From NCBI GenBank assembly GCA_951848785.1, contig CATOUR010000008.1, positions 15,642,001-15,706,000 on the forward strand: 64,000 nt of DNA. Direction: 5' to 3'. How positions within the stretch are numbered: the stretch's first letter is position 1; every line of letters starts with the position of its first letter. Position numbers and translations under genes: made by a program. Below the pieces are notes generated by a model. That model made no database searches. It saw nothing but the letters and a program-made list of their open reading frames with translations, and was not told where the DNA came from. This document shows positions 1 through 10,334 of this stretch, one piece after another. This DNA is from Callosobruchus maculatus. Lineage: Eukaryota; Arthropoda; Insecta; Coleoptera; Chrysomelidae.

Positions 1-1885
1 AATAATCCATAATAAATGTAGTCTTCAATGGTTGAGGTAGTTGTGGAGGCAAAAGTAAAAAGAAGAGTGTATACAATGGTTTATTTTCATACAAAAAAGG
101 TGTTCACAAGAAGAATACAAAAGATAATCACACTTGTATATCTGTATGACCACAATGATATTTACTTCCTAATAATCATCATTGACTGGATAGTTTGGAT
201 GTCCAATAGCACTGAAAAATAAAAATATCATAACGTAGCATAAACAATACAGTATCTTCATATCATTCAAGCCACAGAGTTCCAACCCGTATAGTTAATT
301 TCATATTAGTAAATTCTAAAACAGTCTAACATAGAAACATTCGCATAAATCAATATTTTGCTATTCTGCTGCTATTTGCTGTATAGATAAATACTACCTC
401 ACATCTATACAATTGAAAATGTCCCTGTATCCCTGTCTGGACTTGAAAGACGTTACGACCTTATACAGCGATGAGCTTTCGCCGCATAAAATAAAGATGC
501 GTAACTTTTTCGATTTTGAGCCTATAATGTTTAAATAATTTTATGCGCTATAATAATAATAATCCTTCATAGAAATGTGAAAAAACATGGTAATTTCACT
601 GAACGAAAACAGCCCTATATCTATTTCTGCCATGTAGGTGCGGCGTCCATATTGACATTACATGTAGACAAACGACAGCATTAAAACGTAGCCATTACAT
701 AATCATTTACACTTATTTACGTATTCTATCATAATCTCCGACATATAAAGTTTCGCCCGTGAATTTTTTCTACAACTGTTCAATAAGTACTAGCGGACAC
801 AGCTTTGTATTTTCGAATCAAAATACATTGCAAAAATAACACACGTAAGTCGTTGCTTCCCTATTTAATTACAAACTCCTATGACTGCCTGTCTGTAACT
901 CAATGATACAAATAAATAAACTAGTACTTACCCAGAAAAATAGGAATGCACTCAAGCCCTCCATTTCTTAAAATATATGTTGTCTGGTATCTTCTATAGG
1001 TATAGGTATAAATTATATAGTTCACACGTCGCCGTCGGTTGTTCAAACACAGGCACAAACCAAATGTGAACTCATCAAGAAAATAACTAGAAAGACACGG
1101 ACTTGCGCAGACTCGTCCAGACTTCTTCAACAACAGTTTTGTGGATTTTTTAACAATACATTGTAGGAAAGTGCTCAACACTATGTGAACTTTTCTATCG
1201 CATGATTGGGGAAATGGAAACTGAATAGTTTGTGTAGAAAAGCTACATACTCCGATTGTGACTGAGTCCATAGCAAGCCATCGCAATTTGGTGGAATATG
1301 TTGCTAGACCCAATGAAACTTTATTCAACAATCTTTTGGAAATATCTTACAATATGTAGAAAAATTACCAACAATCATACCACACAATATTGTTTAAAAA
1401 TAGTCAAGTCTGCTTTTTTCCGTGCTCGAGAAAGTGTTTTCTGAATTTATCTTTTTTCCACCGTACTCCGTAGGAACCAAAAAACGCCCCGAAAAATGTC
1501 TTGACGGATAAAACATCTGAATACTGGGCTATAACCACTAGAGCTAGTTGAGTGATGAATTCGCAAAAAAATTGAGTATCGTATGAAACTAAGACGCATT
1601 TGATAACCGGATGAATATATTTGTTTCTTAAATTTCAATGATTAAATAAACATATCATGATGAGATTGCCTAAAAAATACGTTTACGACTATCTTCAATT
1701 AATTATTCTTGTCTTATTTTTTTTCAATTCATTGCCCACGTGCTTACTACACATGTCTTACACCATTCAAAAATATAAAACAGAAGGAATATGCTACACT
1801 TAGGTTGCCTACATTTTTTCGTCCACTCTAGTTGGCTGGTTCAATAGTATAGTTAGTTATAATATCTCCGCTACTACAAATCCGA
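1..1885. other. No recognisable gene
   Basis: AT-rich sequence. The 136-residue minus-strand ORF at 921-1331 has no recognisable domain and is not called as a gene. No inverted repeat or known transposon end was seen. Confidence 0.5.
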
Positions 1886-2540
1886 TTTTCAAAAACTTTA
1901 AGCTTTTTTGATGTTACCTAGCGCAGAAACTAGCCGTATAACATCAAAGTCAGATAGTATTTTTCGAATAATAATAGAGAGCTGACATTTTGGACGGAAC
2001 TGCGTGACAGAATATTCGTTTAAAACCCTAGGCATAAGTAAAAGCTTTTTTTACCTTACCGCTGAAGTACCTAGACCTGTATCATCAAGAAAATTCCGTA
2101 TTTTCCGAGGGCTCAAGTTTACTAAACACTTGCCAGATCAACAGAACTGCGTGACATGATGTTTTATGAAAACCCTAAAGTCATAAATCAAAGCTTTTTT
2201 GTAGTTCCTAGACCTGTATCATCAAAAAAATGCTGTATTTTCCAAGATATAGAGGGCTCAAGGTTACGAAATAGATGACCGATTGACGGAAATGAGTGAT
2301 ATAGCAGCAGTGACAATAGTCGCTTATAGTCATCAATACCAGATCATAGTTTCCGAGTTATATAGGACTATAATTGTATCGATGTGAATGATGTTTTGTG
2401 ACGTTTACTTGACCAAACACCTAAAGACATAAGTTAAAGCTCTTTCGATCTTGCCTCAGCTGTAACTGGTAATGTGTCATCAAGACCAGATAGTATTGTC
2501 CAAGCTATAGGGAGCTAAAGTTTAAACAGATACCTTAAAC
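1886..2540. repeat. Degenerate tandem repeat, period about 145 bp
   Basis: Similar blocks recur in direct order: AAGCTTTTTT at 1900, 2042 and 2191 and a weaker AAGCTCTTT at 2437. Each is followed by a CCTAGACCTGTATCATCAA-like stretch, a GTATTTTCC(A/G)A stretch and a GAGGGCTCAAG-like stretch, and two units are preceded by AACTGCGTGACA. Spacings are 142, 149 and 246 bp, so a unit may have been lost or merged. Units are well diverged, indicating an old array. Confidence 0.6.
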
Positions 2541-2647
2541 TTATCAAAACTGATAAAAGATTAATTTCATCCACCAACAACGTGAACGAACCTTCTTAAC
2601 TCTGTCTATCAAATCCTCATCATGCTAGAATATAAATGTATGAACAT

Positions 2648-3052
2648 TCACGTTCCCATCTGACATAATCCCACATATGTTCGTGCCAAATGCAGTAGCA
2701 AAGCAATGCAGCGCGTTTTGGTTCGATTATCTCGTAATGTCAATACATTGACCTTATCCCATAGAACGGGCAGCAGTCGTGTGTAGCGTAAAGTGTGCAC
2801 AGTGTAGCAACATTCAGACGCCGCAGTACCAGAGGTATTTCGCCTTTTAAATCGCCTAAAGGTGCCCACCGGCATATTTCTTAAGGGTCTAGTGTATTGC
2901 GCGCGAAATTGAGAATCCAAGAAAAAACGTATTCCCGTGTTAGCAAGGAGGCGTGGTCGCCTGTTCCCTTTCTCCATCGTGTGTCTTAAGATGAGGGGAG
3001 ATAAGTCCACAAATCCAAAGGTAAAGTGAAAAGGTCCAAAGGCAAGGTCCAA
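2648..3052 (-). other. Unrecognised ORF, 134 aa
   Basis: An open frame over a stretch with more G+C than its flanks, rich in Arg and Thr (includes TFRRFKRRNTSGTAASECC). No signal peptide, membrane segment or known motif was recognised. No polyadenylation or splice context supports it. It may be a chance frame or part of an unrecognised old transposon. Confidence 0.15.
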
Positions 3053-3278
3053 AGGTCACCATAAACATGAATTTCGCATTTCCAAACTCCTGACGTTACC
3101 TTTAAAACTTACTGTAATGATTTAAAAAGCAAATTATAGCAAAAAGCTTACGCTTTGTCACTGTGGTGGCCTTTTTTGATATCGTGTTTGGTTGTTAAAC
3201 TACAGACATTTGAAGAATTTATGATTTTGCATTGCATGTTTTTTGAAAAATTGTTCTTAGATGTCATTCATTAAGGTC

Positions 3279-3770
3279 TTAACTATCAGCTTCTGAAATA
3301 CTGTGTATGTAGTTTGAAAAACAAGTGAGTTCTGTTCGAAATGGGAATGCGTGACTTACATGGGAAATCCATATGGAGAACTTGGTGTCCCCAGGCCGCT
3401 TAAAGGTACAGATACACATGCTGAAATCTAGGACAAAAGCATGTGTACGTGTACAAACATCGAACGTAGTGCGATTTCCTTGAATCCAAGACACTTTTGT
3501 GAGCGCTTTATTGATGATTTGCTTTGATAAACCTTTGGCCACCATACAATAGCACTGTACAGCTACACCATCGTGGGTTTGATTACCTTCGTATACAGCC
3601 AGCTTAAAGCCAGTCGTATGCGAATGTATATCATTTAGACTTGTTCTGGAATGCCATTCCTTGGTGAAAATTGAATTATCCGATGGGTAACAGATTAAAC
3701 TATATGGTTGTAAGTACATGATTAGTACACATTTGATTAGGTCATTGAATAGTAGATTTTCTAACAACAT
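3279..3770 (-). other. Unrecognised ORF, 163 aa
   Basis: One of the longest open frames not explained by a transposon in the first 13 kb. It is Cys-, His- and Thr-rich (GVAVQCYCMVAKGLSK, TFDVCTRTHAF) but has no motif I can assign. It ends 100 bp before the 3' end of a reverse LINE. It could be a degraded transposon ORF or chance. No function is proposed. Confidence 0.2.
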
Positions 3771-3865
3771 TTTTTCTTTTTGTAGTGCTTTTTGTCAAAT
3801 TAAGTATGTATTCAAATGATTTGTGAAACAGTACGTCATGAACAAATTATAACCTGTTTTTTTTA

Positions 3866-4857
3866 TAGTCACTGGACAGCCTCCCGCAAAGGTTGAAAGC
3901 CTATGGTGCTGTAGAAGCGCTGCGAGAGAATAAGTGTCTGTGCACGTTATATTTGAAACGCTGCTCATTCCACAACGTCGAAGTTCTCCAAAAGAAAGAA
4001 TGCTGGAGGAGACTGATTCGGGGCGTAGGGAGGACCTGGACTTGATAACTATGAGCTCGCACAGCCTCTCTAGTGTTCCTCGCTCGGATGGCCTTCCGTG
4101 TTATTATCAGGAAGAGGAGAGCTCACTCATCATCTTCCGTAATAGAATCTGCAAAACCCATCCCCACCAATGGGAGCAATACTCCAACGATGGTCGAATC
4201 TCTGCCTTGTAGAGCAGCAGTAGTTGTTCTAGTGTATACAGCTTCCTACAGCGGAACGAAAGTACAACCTTCTAGGATGCCGTTTTAGCAATACTGACGA
4301 CGTGGTCGTGCCAGAACATGTTATTGTTGATGTTGATCCCCAAAAGCTTGACGGAAGGTGAATCGACCATTGGGTGACCCTCCATTTCGACAGTTGGCAA
4401 GCCAACGTGAGACGTCTTTGTCGGTGTTGCTGGGTGAATTTTCTGTAAACTAAACTGTACTTTATTTACTAATCCCCACTCGACAATTCTTTTGATCTAC
4501 GATGATTTGTGTAACGTCTCCTGCGATGATACTGGCTTGCCTGGTTCCATGCATGATATTAATTTACTGTCGTCTGCGAAGCTGCAGATTGGATTGGATG
4601 TTATTTCCAGCAGTTCATTGATGTACAGCAGAAACAGCGTAAGGGGTATGAATAGGACAGATATCTGCGGAGCACCGGCGTTATTGAAAATACGTCTGAT
4701 AAACAGCCTTCGACTACAACAGAGATTGGTCGCTCAAAAAGCTATTCAGCTACTGACGCAGGCCAGGTGGTAGTCCATAAGCAGCAAGCTTGACCAGAAG
4801 TTCCTCATGCCACACTCAATCGAAGACTTTAGATATGTCAAGTGCAACCCGACTAGA
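3866..4857 (-). mobile_element. CR1/Jockey-like LINE fragment, 5'-truncated, reverse
   Basis: The reverse complement matches the better copy at 49341-50432 through the RT C-terminal region. Plus-strand GCCTCCCGCAAAGG near 3880 is the family's 3' end, and 4290-4400 encodes the KLLG..NNM..HDHVVSIAKTAS block. Near 4800-4855 the LDISK.FD.VWHE (RT palm) block appears in reverse. Frame breaks are frequent, so it is dead. It extends further 5' than the 49-kb copy. Confidence 0.8.
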
Positions 4858-5325
4858 ATAATGGAAATTCGGTCTATTTATATCGATTTTCAGACCTCAC
4901 CACTGCTATTGTTTTTATCTGCCACTTTGTTTCGTGATATAACATGTCGGCCAAACAGTTTACAGAGGAAATCTTGTTGGTATTGTGTTTTGAGAGGGTT
5001 ACGTGTGTGGTGGCCTTTAATGGAGGTGTTTCGCGTTTGGTTGGCCTTTGCGCCGAACAGCGACATTTCGCCTGTTAGGCGAATATTTCAGCGTCGCTGA
5101 CTTCGTAGTCTGTAAAAATCGGGATCGCCGAGCTATGTAAATGTCTGCTGGCCAGGCTTCACTATGTAATTATTATACTTTGCAAGCCATTTACATTGGC
5201 GTGCCCTTGGTGCAGCTAATCTGGTAAGGTGATAATCAGTCGGAAGAGCATCTATTGACGATCGAATCAACAGCATGGATAATTCTGTAATTATCACATA
5301 GATGTATTAATTAAAATCTAATATA
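4858..5325. other. No recognisable gene
   Basis: Contains a small perfect stem TTCGCCT-GTT-AGGCGAA near 5067, but no coding or transposon signal that I can support. Confidence 0.4.
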
Positions 5326-5475
5326 TTTGCTGTGGGTGTCATCGCACACCAGGATAAAAGCATTGATTAAAGTATTAAACGGGTAATACTTTAATCAATG
5401 ATAAAAGGAAATGAAACAGCAGATAGACTTGCCAAACAGGCAGCAAGTTCATGTAACCCTTCACTGCTGAAAGTC
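5326..5475 (+). pseudogene. RNase H fragment of a LINE, interrupted by a hairpin
   Basis: Plus-strand translation gives LLWVSSHTRIK, then, after removing 5361-5407, KGNETADRLAKQAASS. This is the C-terminal RNase H block of I/R1-type LINEs, with the conserved His of SHT and Asp of TADRLAK present. Upstream RNase H and RT parts are missing. The insertion at 5361-5400 destroys the frame. It may be from the same element as the tail at 6554-6840, but that cannot be shown. Confidence 0.7.
5361..5400. repeat. 40-bp perfect hairpin insertion with 7-bp direct flanks
   Basis: CATTGATTAAAGTATT, an 8-nt loop, then the exact reverse complement. Identical ATAAAAG copies flank it at 5354-5360 and 5401-5407. 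Removing the hairpin plus one ATAAAAG restores the RNase H frame, so it is a later insertion. Confidence 0.85.
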
Positions 5476-6545
5476 TCTACATCGGAATAAAGGTTAGCCG
5501 CACACAAAAGTCATACACAAAAAAAATTACTGTTGCGTTTCCAATTAATTGTTAATATTTGGATGTTTTCCATCGCTTTAAATATATTTACAGTTGTTTC
5601 GAATCCATGTCATTGAAAGAATTCAATCCTTATATTCGAAGGTACGCCAATAAATTCAAAATAATTTTATATTCGTTCTAACGATATGTATAATCCTTCT
5701 AATACCAGTATTGACATATAATGCTATCAAAACTTTCTTTTGTTTTCGAAATTTACCCTATGTTTCAATTAAGCAAAGCATACAATCTATTCAATGTTCA
5801 AAAATTATTACTGCAACAGCAGTGCGTGATAATTCATCTGATAAAAATTAATTTTGTTCCAATGGCCCTTGTTGTTCGCTGAACTATATATAATCAGTAT
5901 TCGGCGGGACTGATGTCCCGATTTGATGAACGTAAAAAGAAAGACGAGGAGGATCATCTCAGTGTTATCCGTTATTTGCGCCAACATGGACGAGGTTGTT
6001 CGGTAACGGGTTGTTTCGTTGTGTTGTTTCGGTGTTAGCCGTGTTATGTCATCTCGTGGTTTTGCGTATTGCATCAGCAATTGTGTGATTTAAATGTGTC
6101 TAGTTATATACCTACTGAAAAATTGGGGCTTAGTAACACCCACATTTGAATGTAGGTATTTAGATTAGTCAGACAGTTATATTTCAGGTAAAAATGCAAC
6201 AACTGGTGCAGGTTTATGTCTAATTCTTATATCATGCTTCTTATAACTTCATACAAAAATGACACATTCAAACATCCAAACGAATCGATCAGCTGTCCTC
6301 GCAATAAAATCTGTTGATCCAAGGAAAAGAAAGTAGTTTAAAATCAATTATCAACACAGATTCGATTCAACGACAGGCTGCGATTTATTCATTGGAATCC
6401 AATGACATCTTGTAGTTGAATCGACAATACGATATAATTCGTTACCAACTATACACTTCCCATTGGATAAAACATCGCTGTATTTGAGGAAGGCTGAGTT
6501 TCACGTCCCATTGAATCCAAGCGTAAGTCTTTGACAAAACGACAG
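5476..6545. other. Mostly no recognisable gene; 41-residue ORF at 5913-6038
   Basis: The only notable item is an ORF starting MSRFDERKKKDEEDHLSVIR after a TATATATAA stretch at 5885-5893. The TATA lies too close to the ATG for a normal promoter, and the product is not recognised. Confidence 0.25.
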
Positions 6546-6553
6546 ATTTTTCT

Positions 6554-6840
6554 GTGTGTAAGTGGTTAAGCAAGGCTTCGAAACTACGTGAATTGAAATC
6601 GTCTCTATCTCCGTGGCAAACAGTCACTGCAATTAAGAAGTACCGGGTAATAGTGACAAGACTTTGTTTGGTACACACACGGCTTACGCATGGGTACCTG
6701 TTCGACGGTGGACCAGTTCCCAGATGTGAATTTTGTGAAATGCCTCAAACTGTTGAACACATACTTGTGACGTGCCCACCTGCCCAATGTTCGAAGTGCA
6801 CAGACATCGGTTCAAGATTGATGCAGACATAAAAGATATT
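6554..6840 (+). pseudogene. LINE ORF2 C-terminal tail with CCHC-like knuckle
   Basis: The frame encodes RLTHGYLFDGG and RCEFCEMPQTVEHILVTCPP, the Cys/His tail that follows RNase H in R1/I-type LINE ORF2 (C-x2-C...H-x4-C). An in-frame stop follows where RTE 3'-end sequence (6846-6905) has been inserted. Only the tail survives; RT is absent. Confidence 0.75.
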
Positions 6841-6845
6841 TTAGT

Positions 6846-6905
6846 TCCACATCATCTTCGTAGTCACAATGTCTTAACAGACATGTTGTGAACTCGTAAA
6901 ATGCA
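6846..6905 (-). mobile_element. RTE LINE 3'-end fragment (about 60 bp)
   Basis: TAGTCACAATGTCTTAACAG and GTTGTGAACTCGTAAAATGC match, in reverse, the 3' terminus shared by the RTE copies at 20128, 33.8 kb, 40098 and 42611. Severe 5' truncation is typical of target-primed reverse transcription. Confidence 0.8.
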
Positions 6906-7345
6906 TTTACTTATTTCACGAGTTTCTCTTGGGATATCTTTAAGATCTTTAATTCAGTAGTTTCCCAGTTGCTGTCTGCATCCTCATGCCGTTGACCAGA
7001 TGGTATCCACTGGTTCATCCGCCCTTAAGGGCAATTTCTCACCTCAAGAATAAGAAGGTGTCCTCACTCTTCACAACTCGTCCACCCAAAGCTATTGGTT
7101 GAGAAGAGGTTACTGTTCATACCGACAGTAGTTCGGTTCCTTTTAGTCACCTTCTACGACGCGCAGGATATAAGATGGGAGATATTTTAACCCGCCCCCA
7201 CACGGGGCTTTTTTTTAGGTCCACACTGTAATGTAAAAAATCTTGTATCATATTTAAGTAGTGCCCAATTATTGTATAAACTGTAATTAATTACCAAGCC
7301 CACCGCTAATCACCCTGAGGGTTAAAGCGGGATCTTAAATTAAAA
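6906..7345 (+). mobile_element. Probable 3' UTR of a LINE
   Basis: Continues from the ORF2 tail and includes a C/G-rich stretch with CCCCACACGGGG and T8 near 7190-7216. It ends in a block CACCCTGAGGGTTAAAGCGG followed by an A-rich end at 7339-7350, as in I-type LINE 3' ends. The assignment is by position and composition. Confidence 0.4.
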
Positions 7346-7489
7346 AAAATCGATTATTTGTGGAGACCGCTATCTGATGTTGTCAGTATGGATATCTGAA
7401 ACTTGATTCAGAAATTTCCACAGGCATTCTCACTAGAAAATTTTTCACTACTGGAAGGAACCTACATTTTCCTCTAACTAGAAAATGTT

Positions 7490-8158
7490 TGGTAAAGGAC
7501 CCTGGCGTATGATTTGATTCCTGCCTCAGATTCAATGAGCACATACATCAAAAGAGAATGAAGCTGCTAGGATGTATAGCTTCGTTGTAAGGAACTGTAA
7601 ATTGTTCACTAATATAGATGCACTGAAAATTTTGTAATCTTCTCTCTGTAAACCTTATCATAACTGCTATAAGCAAATTAATGTTTGAGAAAGTTCAACG
7701 TCGTTTGTGTACTTGATTTAATATTAAGTGTTTGGATCTTACAGGAATCAAGAATCAGTAACAATTCTGTTCAAGCTTGTCATGATATGCTTGACTATCC
7801 AAGCCTACTGTGGCAAGTAGACTTTAACTTTAATGTTCCAGTGATTTCGTTACTTGATTATTTTTTTTTTTTTAGTTTAAGAAGATGGAATACCAATTTA
7901 GGACTTAATTCTTCTATAAACTTTTCTATTATACATTACAATAGTATCTCTAAAATATGTGTTATACTCGAACATGCTGATTCACTAATGCTATCTGCTA
8001 TTACGCTATCAAATTACCATATGCTTTGAATCATTTACCTTTATGTTTTAGCAAGTTTTATGCTTTATTAAGATATTGATGATTTGATATTGAATGTTTG
8101 AAAGGTACAGTGATTACGTTGAGAACTGACTGACCTTGGCAGTTACTTAACCTAACCT
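7490..8158 (+). pseudogene. CR1/Jockey-like RT remnant, heavily decayed
   Basis: Frames around 7490-7720 give KDPGV-FDS-LRFNEHI, LLGC and FEKVQRRLCTYLI, matching the post-palm RT segment (LGV.FD..L.F..H..... EK.Q.RF). Many stops and shifts interrupt it. The stretch ends TTAACCTAACCTG at 8147-8159, the same terminal motif seen at two other LINE 3' ends in the window. Confidence 0.5.
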
Positions 8159-8178
8159 GATAAGTGTTATTACACTTA

Positions 8179-9239
8179 GGCCCGATTTTATCAACACGGG
8201 CATTTTAACAAAAGTTTTGACCAATCAGAGCAGCCCATTCAAGAACTTGCATCTGTCAAAGTTCTCTGAAAATTATTAATTTCTCTTGAAATTTACTTCA
8301 AAAAGGTGAAAAAAGACATGCTTTATATATAATCGACCATTGTGAACTCTCTAGTATCTTTTTAACTCCGATTTTCCATCCTAAGTGAGTAAAAACTTGC
8401 ATTTTCCTGTTTAACAGAGAATTTAGCAATTGCTAATGTCAACCAATCAGATTCGACAAAACCGACACATTTGATCACTGGATAAAATGTACTGTTAATT
8501 TAATGATGATGATTACAAGAAATTCAAATTACTGCACTATTTTGACAAAACAATCATTTACAATCGATAATAATTATAAATACCTCCAATATACCTTTGT
8601 ATTATAGTGAAAAAGGGTAAAAATAACAGTTTATTCCATTTTCACAAAGCTATTATAGACACACACGATGCAAGCGTGCATTACTGGTTGCCTGTCTTGC
8701 TTAACAGCAAAGCCTTGCGATCTGGCATTCTGGCAAAAGTTGTAACGTATATCCTTATTTTTCATAAACTAGAAACCTTTCGTATAGTCAGAAAGTGAAT
8801 AAGGTGCTTTAAATAAATGTGTTTCTGCGCTACGGTGCCTTTTACGCAGTGCCTACAATCTTTACATCCTCTGTGAATATTTCTATAAGAAGGTCTATTC
8901 TATAACAAACATGCATCCAGTCTATAATCATTCTGACTGCAATTGCAATTGGTAATTATACAATAATTATAAGGTAAGCATTAAAAATCTAGCATTAATT
9001 TGCAAATCAATCACTTTGTTCTGATTTTGTGCTATGATTTTGATGCATGAATTCTAAAATATTTTTAATAAAAGTGTCATCCAGCTTTGATGTTTTGTTT
9101 CCAATATTGATAAAATACTATTGGATGATATTTATTAACATAGCCCGCAATACCCAATAGAAAGCTTTTGCTAAACAACATCCAATAAAAAAGCTTTGTC
9201 AAAGTCTTTGTTAAATATGAATGTTGATAAAATCGGCCC
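8179..9239. mobile_element. Harbinger-like non-autonomous DNA transposon, copy A
   Basis: Terminal inverted repeats GGCCCGATTTTATCAAC / GTTGATAAAATCGGCCC are flanked by TTA at 8176-8178 and 9240-9242. A 3-bp TWA/TTA duplication with GGCC ends is typical of PIF/Harbinger. Length 1061 bp. Subterminal repeats with AAAGCTTTT also face inward. There is no transposase; the 63-residue ORF at 8607-8798 is shared with copy B only as DNA. A second copy lies in the opposite orientation at 21846-23013. Confidence 0.8.
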
Positions 9240-9261
9240 TTAATGCAATAAATTTTAATGT

Positions 9262-9714
9262 TCAGATGGACCTCAAAAAGTTATTTATGTCGCTAGGTCT
9301 TCCTTCACAGGTCAGTGGACAGTCTATTATAAATGCAACAAATTTTTCAATTTTACAACCCCCCACCCCCCAACCACCCCAAATTTCACCCCTTCCCAAA
9401 AAAAAGTATTAAACGACCAGGAACACCTAAAACGCCTAAAAACGAAGTTTGAGGAATATTTGAAATTTTCTGTTTCTTGATAATTACATGCACCGATTTT
9501 CAAAACTATAGCAGGATTACCTAGTACGACGCCCCAGCATATCGCTACCCAAGTTTTATCACAATACATGCAGCGTTTACTGAGATTACGAGGGAAGAAA
9601 AACGCGTACAGACAAACAGACCGACGGAAATTCGTTATGAAACACCCAAAAATCGTATTATCTCTGAATCGAAAATTTTCACAGTACTCCTCTCACCTAT
9701 CGATGTGGGAAGTA
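9262..9714 (+). repeat. Dispersed repeat 'DR1', copy 1
   Basis: Begins CAGATGGACCT, passes through GTCAGTGGACAGTCTATTAT, a C-rich CCCCACCCCCCAACCACC stretch and a short CAGACAAACAGACCGACGG tract, and ends CGATGTGGGAAGTAAAA. The same order occurs at 31083-31885 (reverse), 41091-41503 and 48295-50924. No coding capacity. It probably originated as a non-autonomous transposon; true ends are uncertain. Confidence 0.7.
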
Positions 9715-9774
9715 AAAGAGAAAAATGCGAAAAATGACGCGCTACTGGTGCATGAATAGGCTGTAAACGATATG

Positions 9775-10099
9775 TAGTTTTATCGGCGAGACGCGACGTC
9801 GGAAAACACCATCAACCTGGCTATGAACTTTTATCTGTTTGATAATTCGCCGAAGTTGTGCATCGAGCGGTAAATACCAGCGACATCGACATCAGCAGCA
9901 TCGGCAGGCGCCACAACAGACAAACAAACAGACCCGTCCTGCGATCCTGCGAGGCAGCCTTCAAGCTACCGTTCGAGCGGTCGGTCGCGTGGTTACGCCA
10001 GCAGGAAGCTGCTAGCGACGAGACGGCGACGGAGAAAAAATAGCAGGATGTCCACCGGCAGCGACATCGACAGCCGAAGAAGAGTTTCAAGTGAAAACG
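9775..10099 (+). promoter_or_regulatory. GC- and CpG-rich patch, candidate promoter / 5' UTR
   Basis: About 320 bp with many CG dinucleotides (for example GACGCGACGTCGG near 9788 and CGAGACGGCGACGG near 10018) stand out in otherwise AT-rich DNA. It includes a reiterated CAGCGACATCGACA motif (near 9880 and 10060). It lies directly upstream of an ATG with a signal-peptide-like ORF. Short ORFs on both strands here (61 aa +, 89 aa -) look like by-products of composition. Promoter or 5' UTR function is an inference. It could also be the 5' untranslated part of a retroelement. Confidence 0.35.
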
Positions 10100-10189
10100 A
10101 TGAGCATAGATATAATGACGCTAATATGGCTTCTGTGCGCTTCGCATTTGTCAGATAATATTGAATATTCGACGGATGGATTGCCATGA
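10100..10189 (+). CDS. Candidate first coding exon with signal peptide (possibly integrin alpha)
   Basis: An ATG in context AAAACGATGA opens MSIDIMTLIWLLCASHLSD and continues to a stop near 10190, just as a tRNA-like sequence begins. The hydrophobic core IMTLIWLLCA followed by small and polar residues fits a secretion signal. It sits on the same strand as, and 26 kb upstream of, the integrin exons, immediately after the GC-rich patch. The only GT dinucleotides before the stop (CTTCT|GTGCGC and CATTT|GTCAGA) are poor donors, and the FG-GAP exon that should follow was not found. It may be a chance ORF or belong to another gene. Confidence 0.3.
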   Translation: MSIDIMTLIWLLCASHLSDNIEYSTDGLP

Positions 10190-10261
10190 CCGCCATGGCT
10201 CAGCTGGTATGAGCGGCGGACTACAATTCCGGAGGCGCGGGTTCGAATCCCGCTGGCAGTC
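10189..10261 (+). tRNA. tRNA-like sequence (anticodon loop ACA), probable SINE head or pseudogene
   Basis: It folds as a cloverleaf: acceptor ACCGCCA/TGGCAGT with one C-A mismatch, D stem GCTC/GAGC, anticodon arm with loop CTACAAT, and perfect T arm GCGGG-TTCGAAT-CCCGC. A box (TGGCTCAGCTGG) and B box (GGTTCGAATCCC) are intact. TTTTT at 10265-10269 would end pol III transcription. Anticodon ACA would read a Cys codon, but eukaryotic tRNA-Cys uses GCA, so a tRNA-derived SINE head or tRNA pseudogene is likelier than a working tRNA. The following ~110 bp could be a SINE body; no second copy was seen in the window. Confidence 0.6.
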
Positions 10262-10334
10262 GGCTCTTTTTCCGGCGTTTTCTGGTAGCACCTTGATTTG
10301 AAAGCCCGACATGTGGGCAATAGGGTACTTGCAG

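Noticed and set aside
921..1331. 136-residue minus-strand ORF
   Set aside because: No motif, low-complexity Arg and Tyr runs, no splice or promoter context; likely chance in AT-rich DNA.
5913..6038. Charged 41-residue ORF behind a TATATATAA stretch
   Set aside because: The TATA is ~20 bp from the ATG, leaving no room for an initiator and 5' UTR, and the peptide ends without a domain.
7190..7216. Bacterial-style terminator (CCCCACACGGGG then T8)
   Set aside because: The stem is short, the sequence lies in a eukaryotic LINE 3' region, and there is no bacterial gene context.
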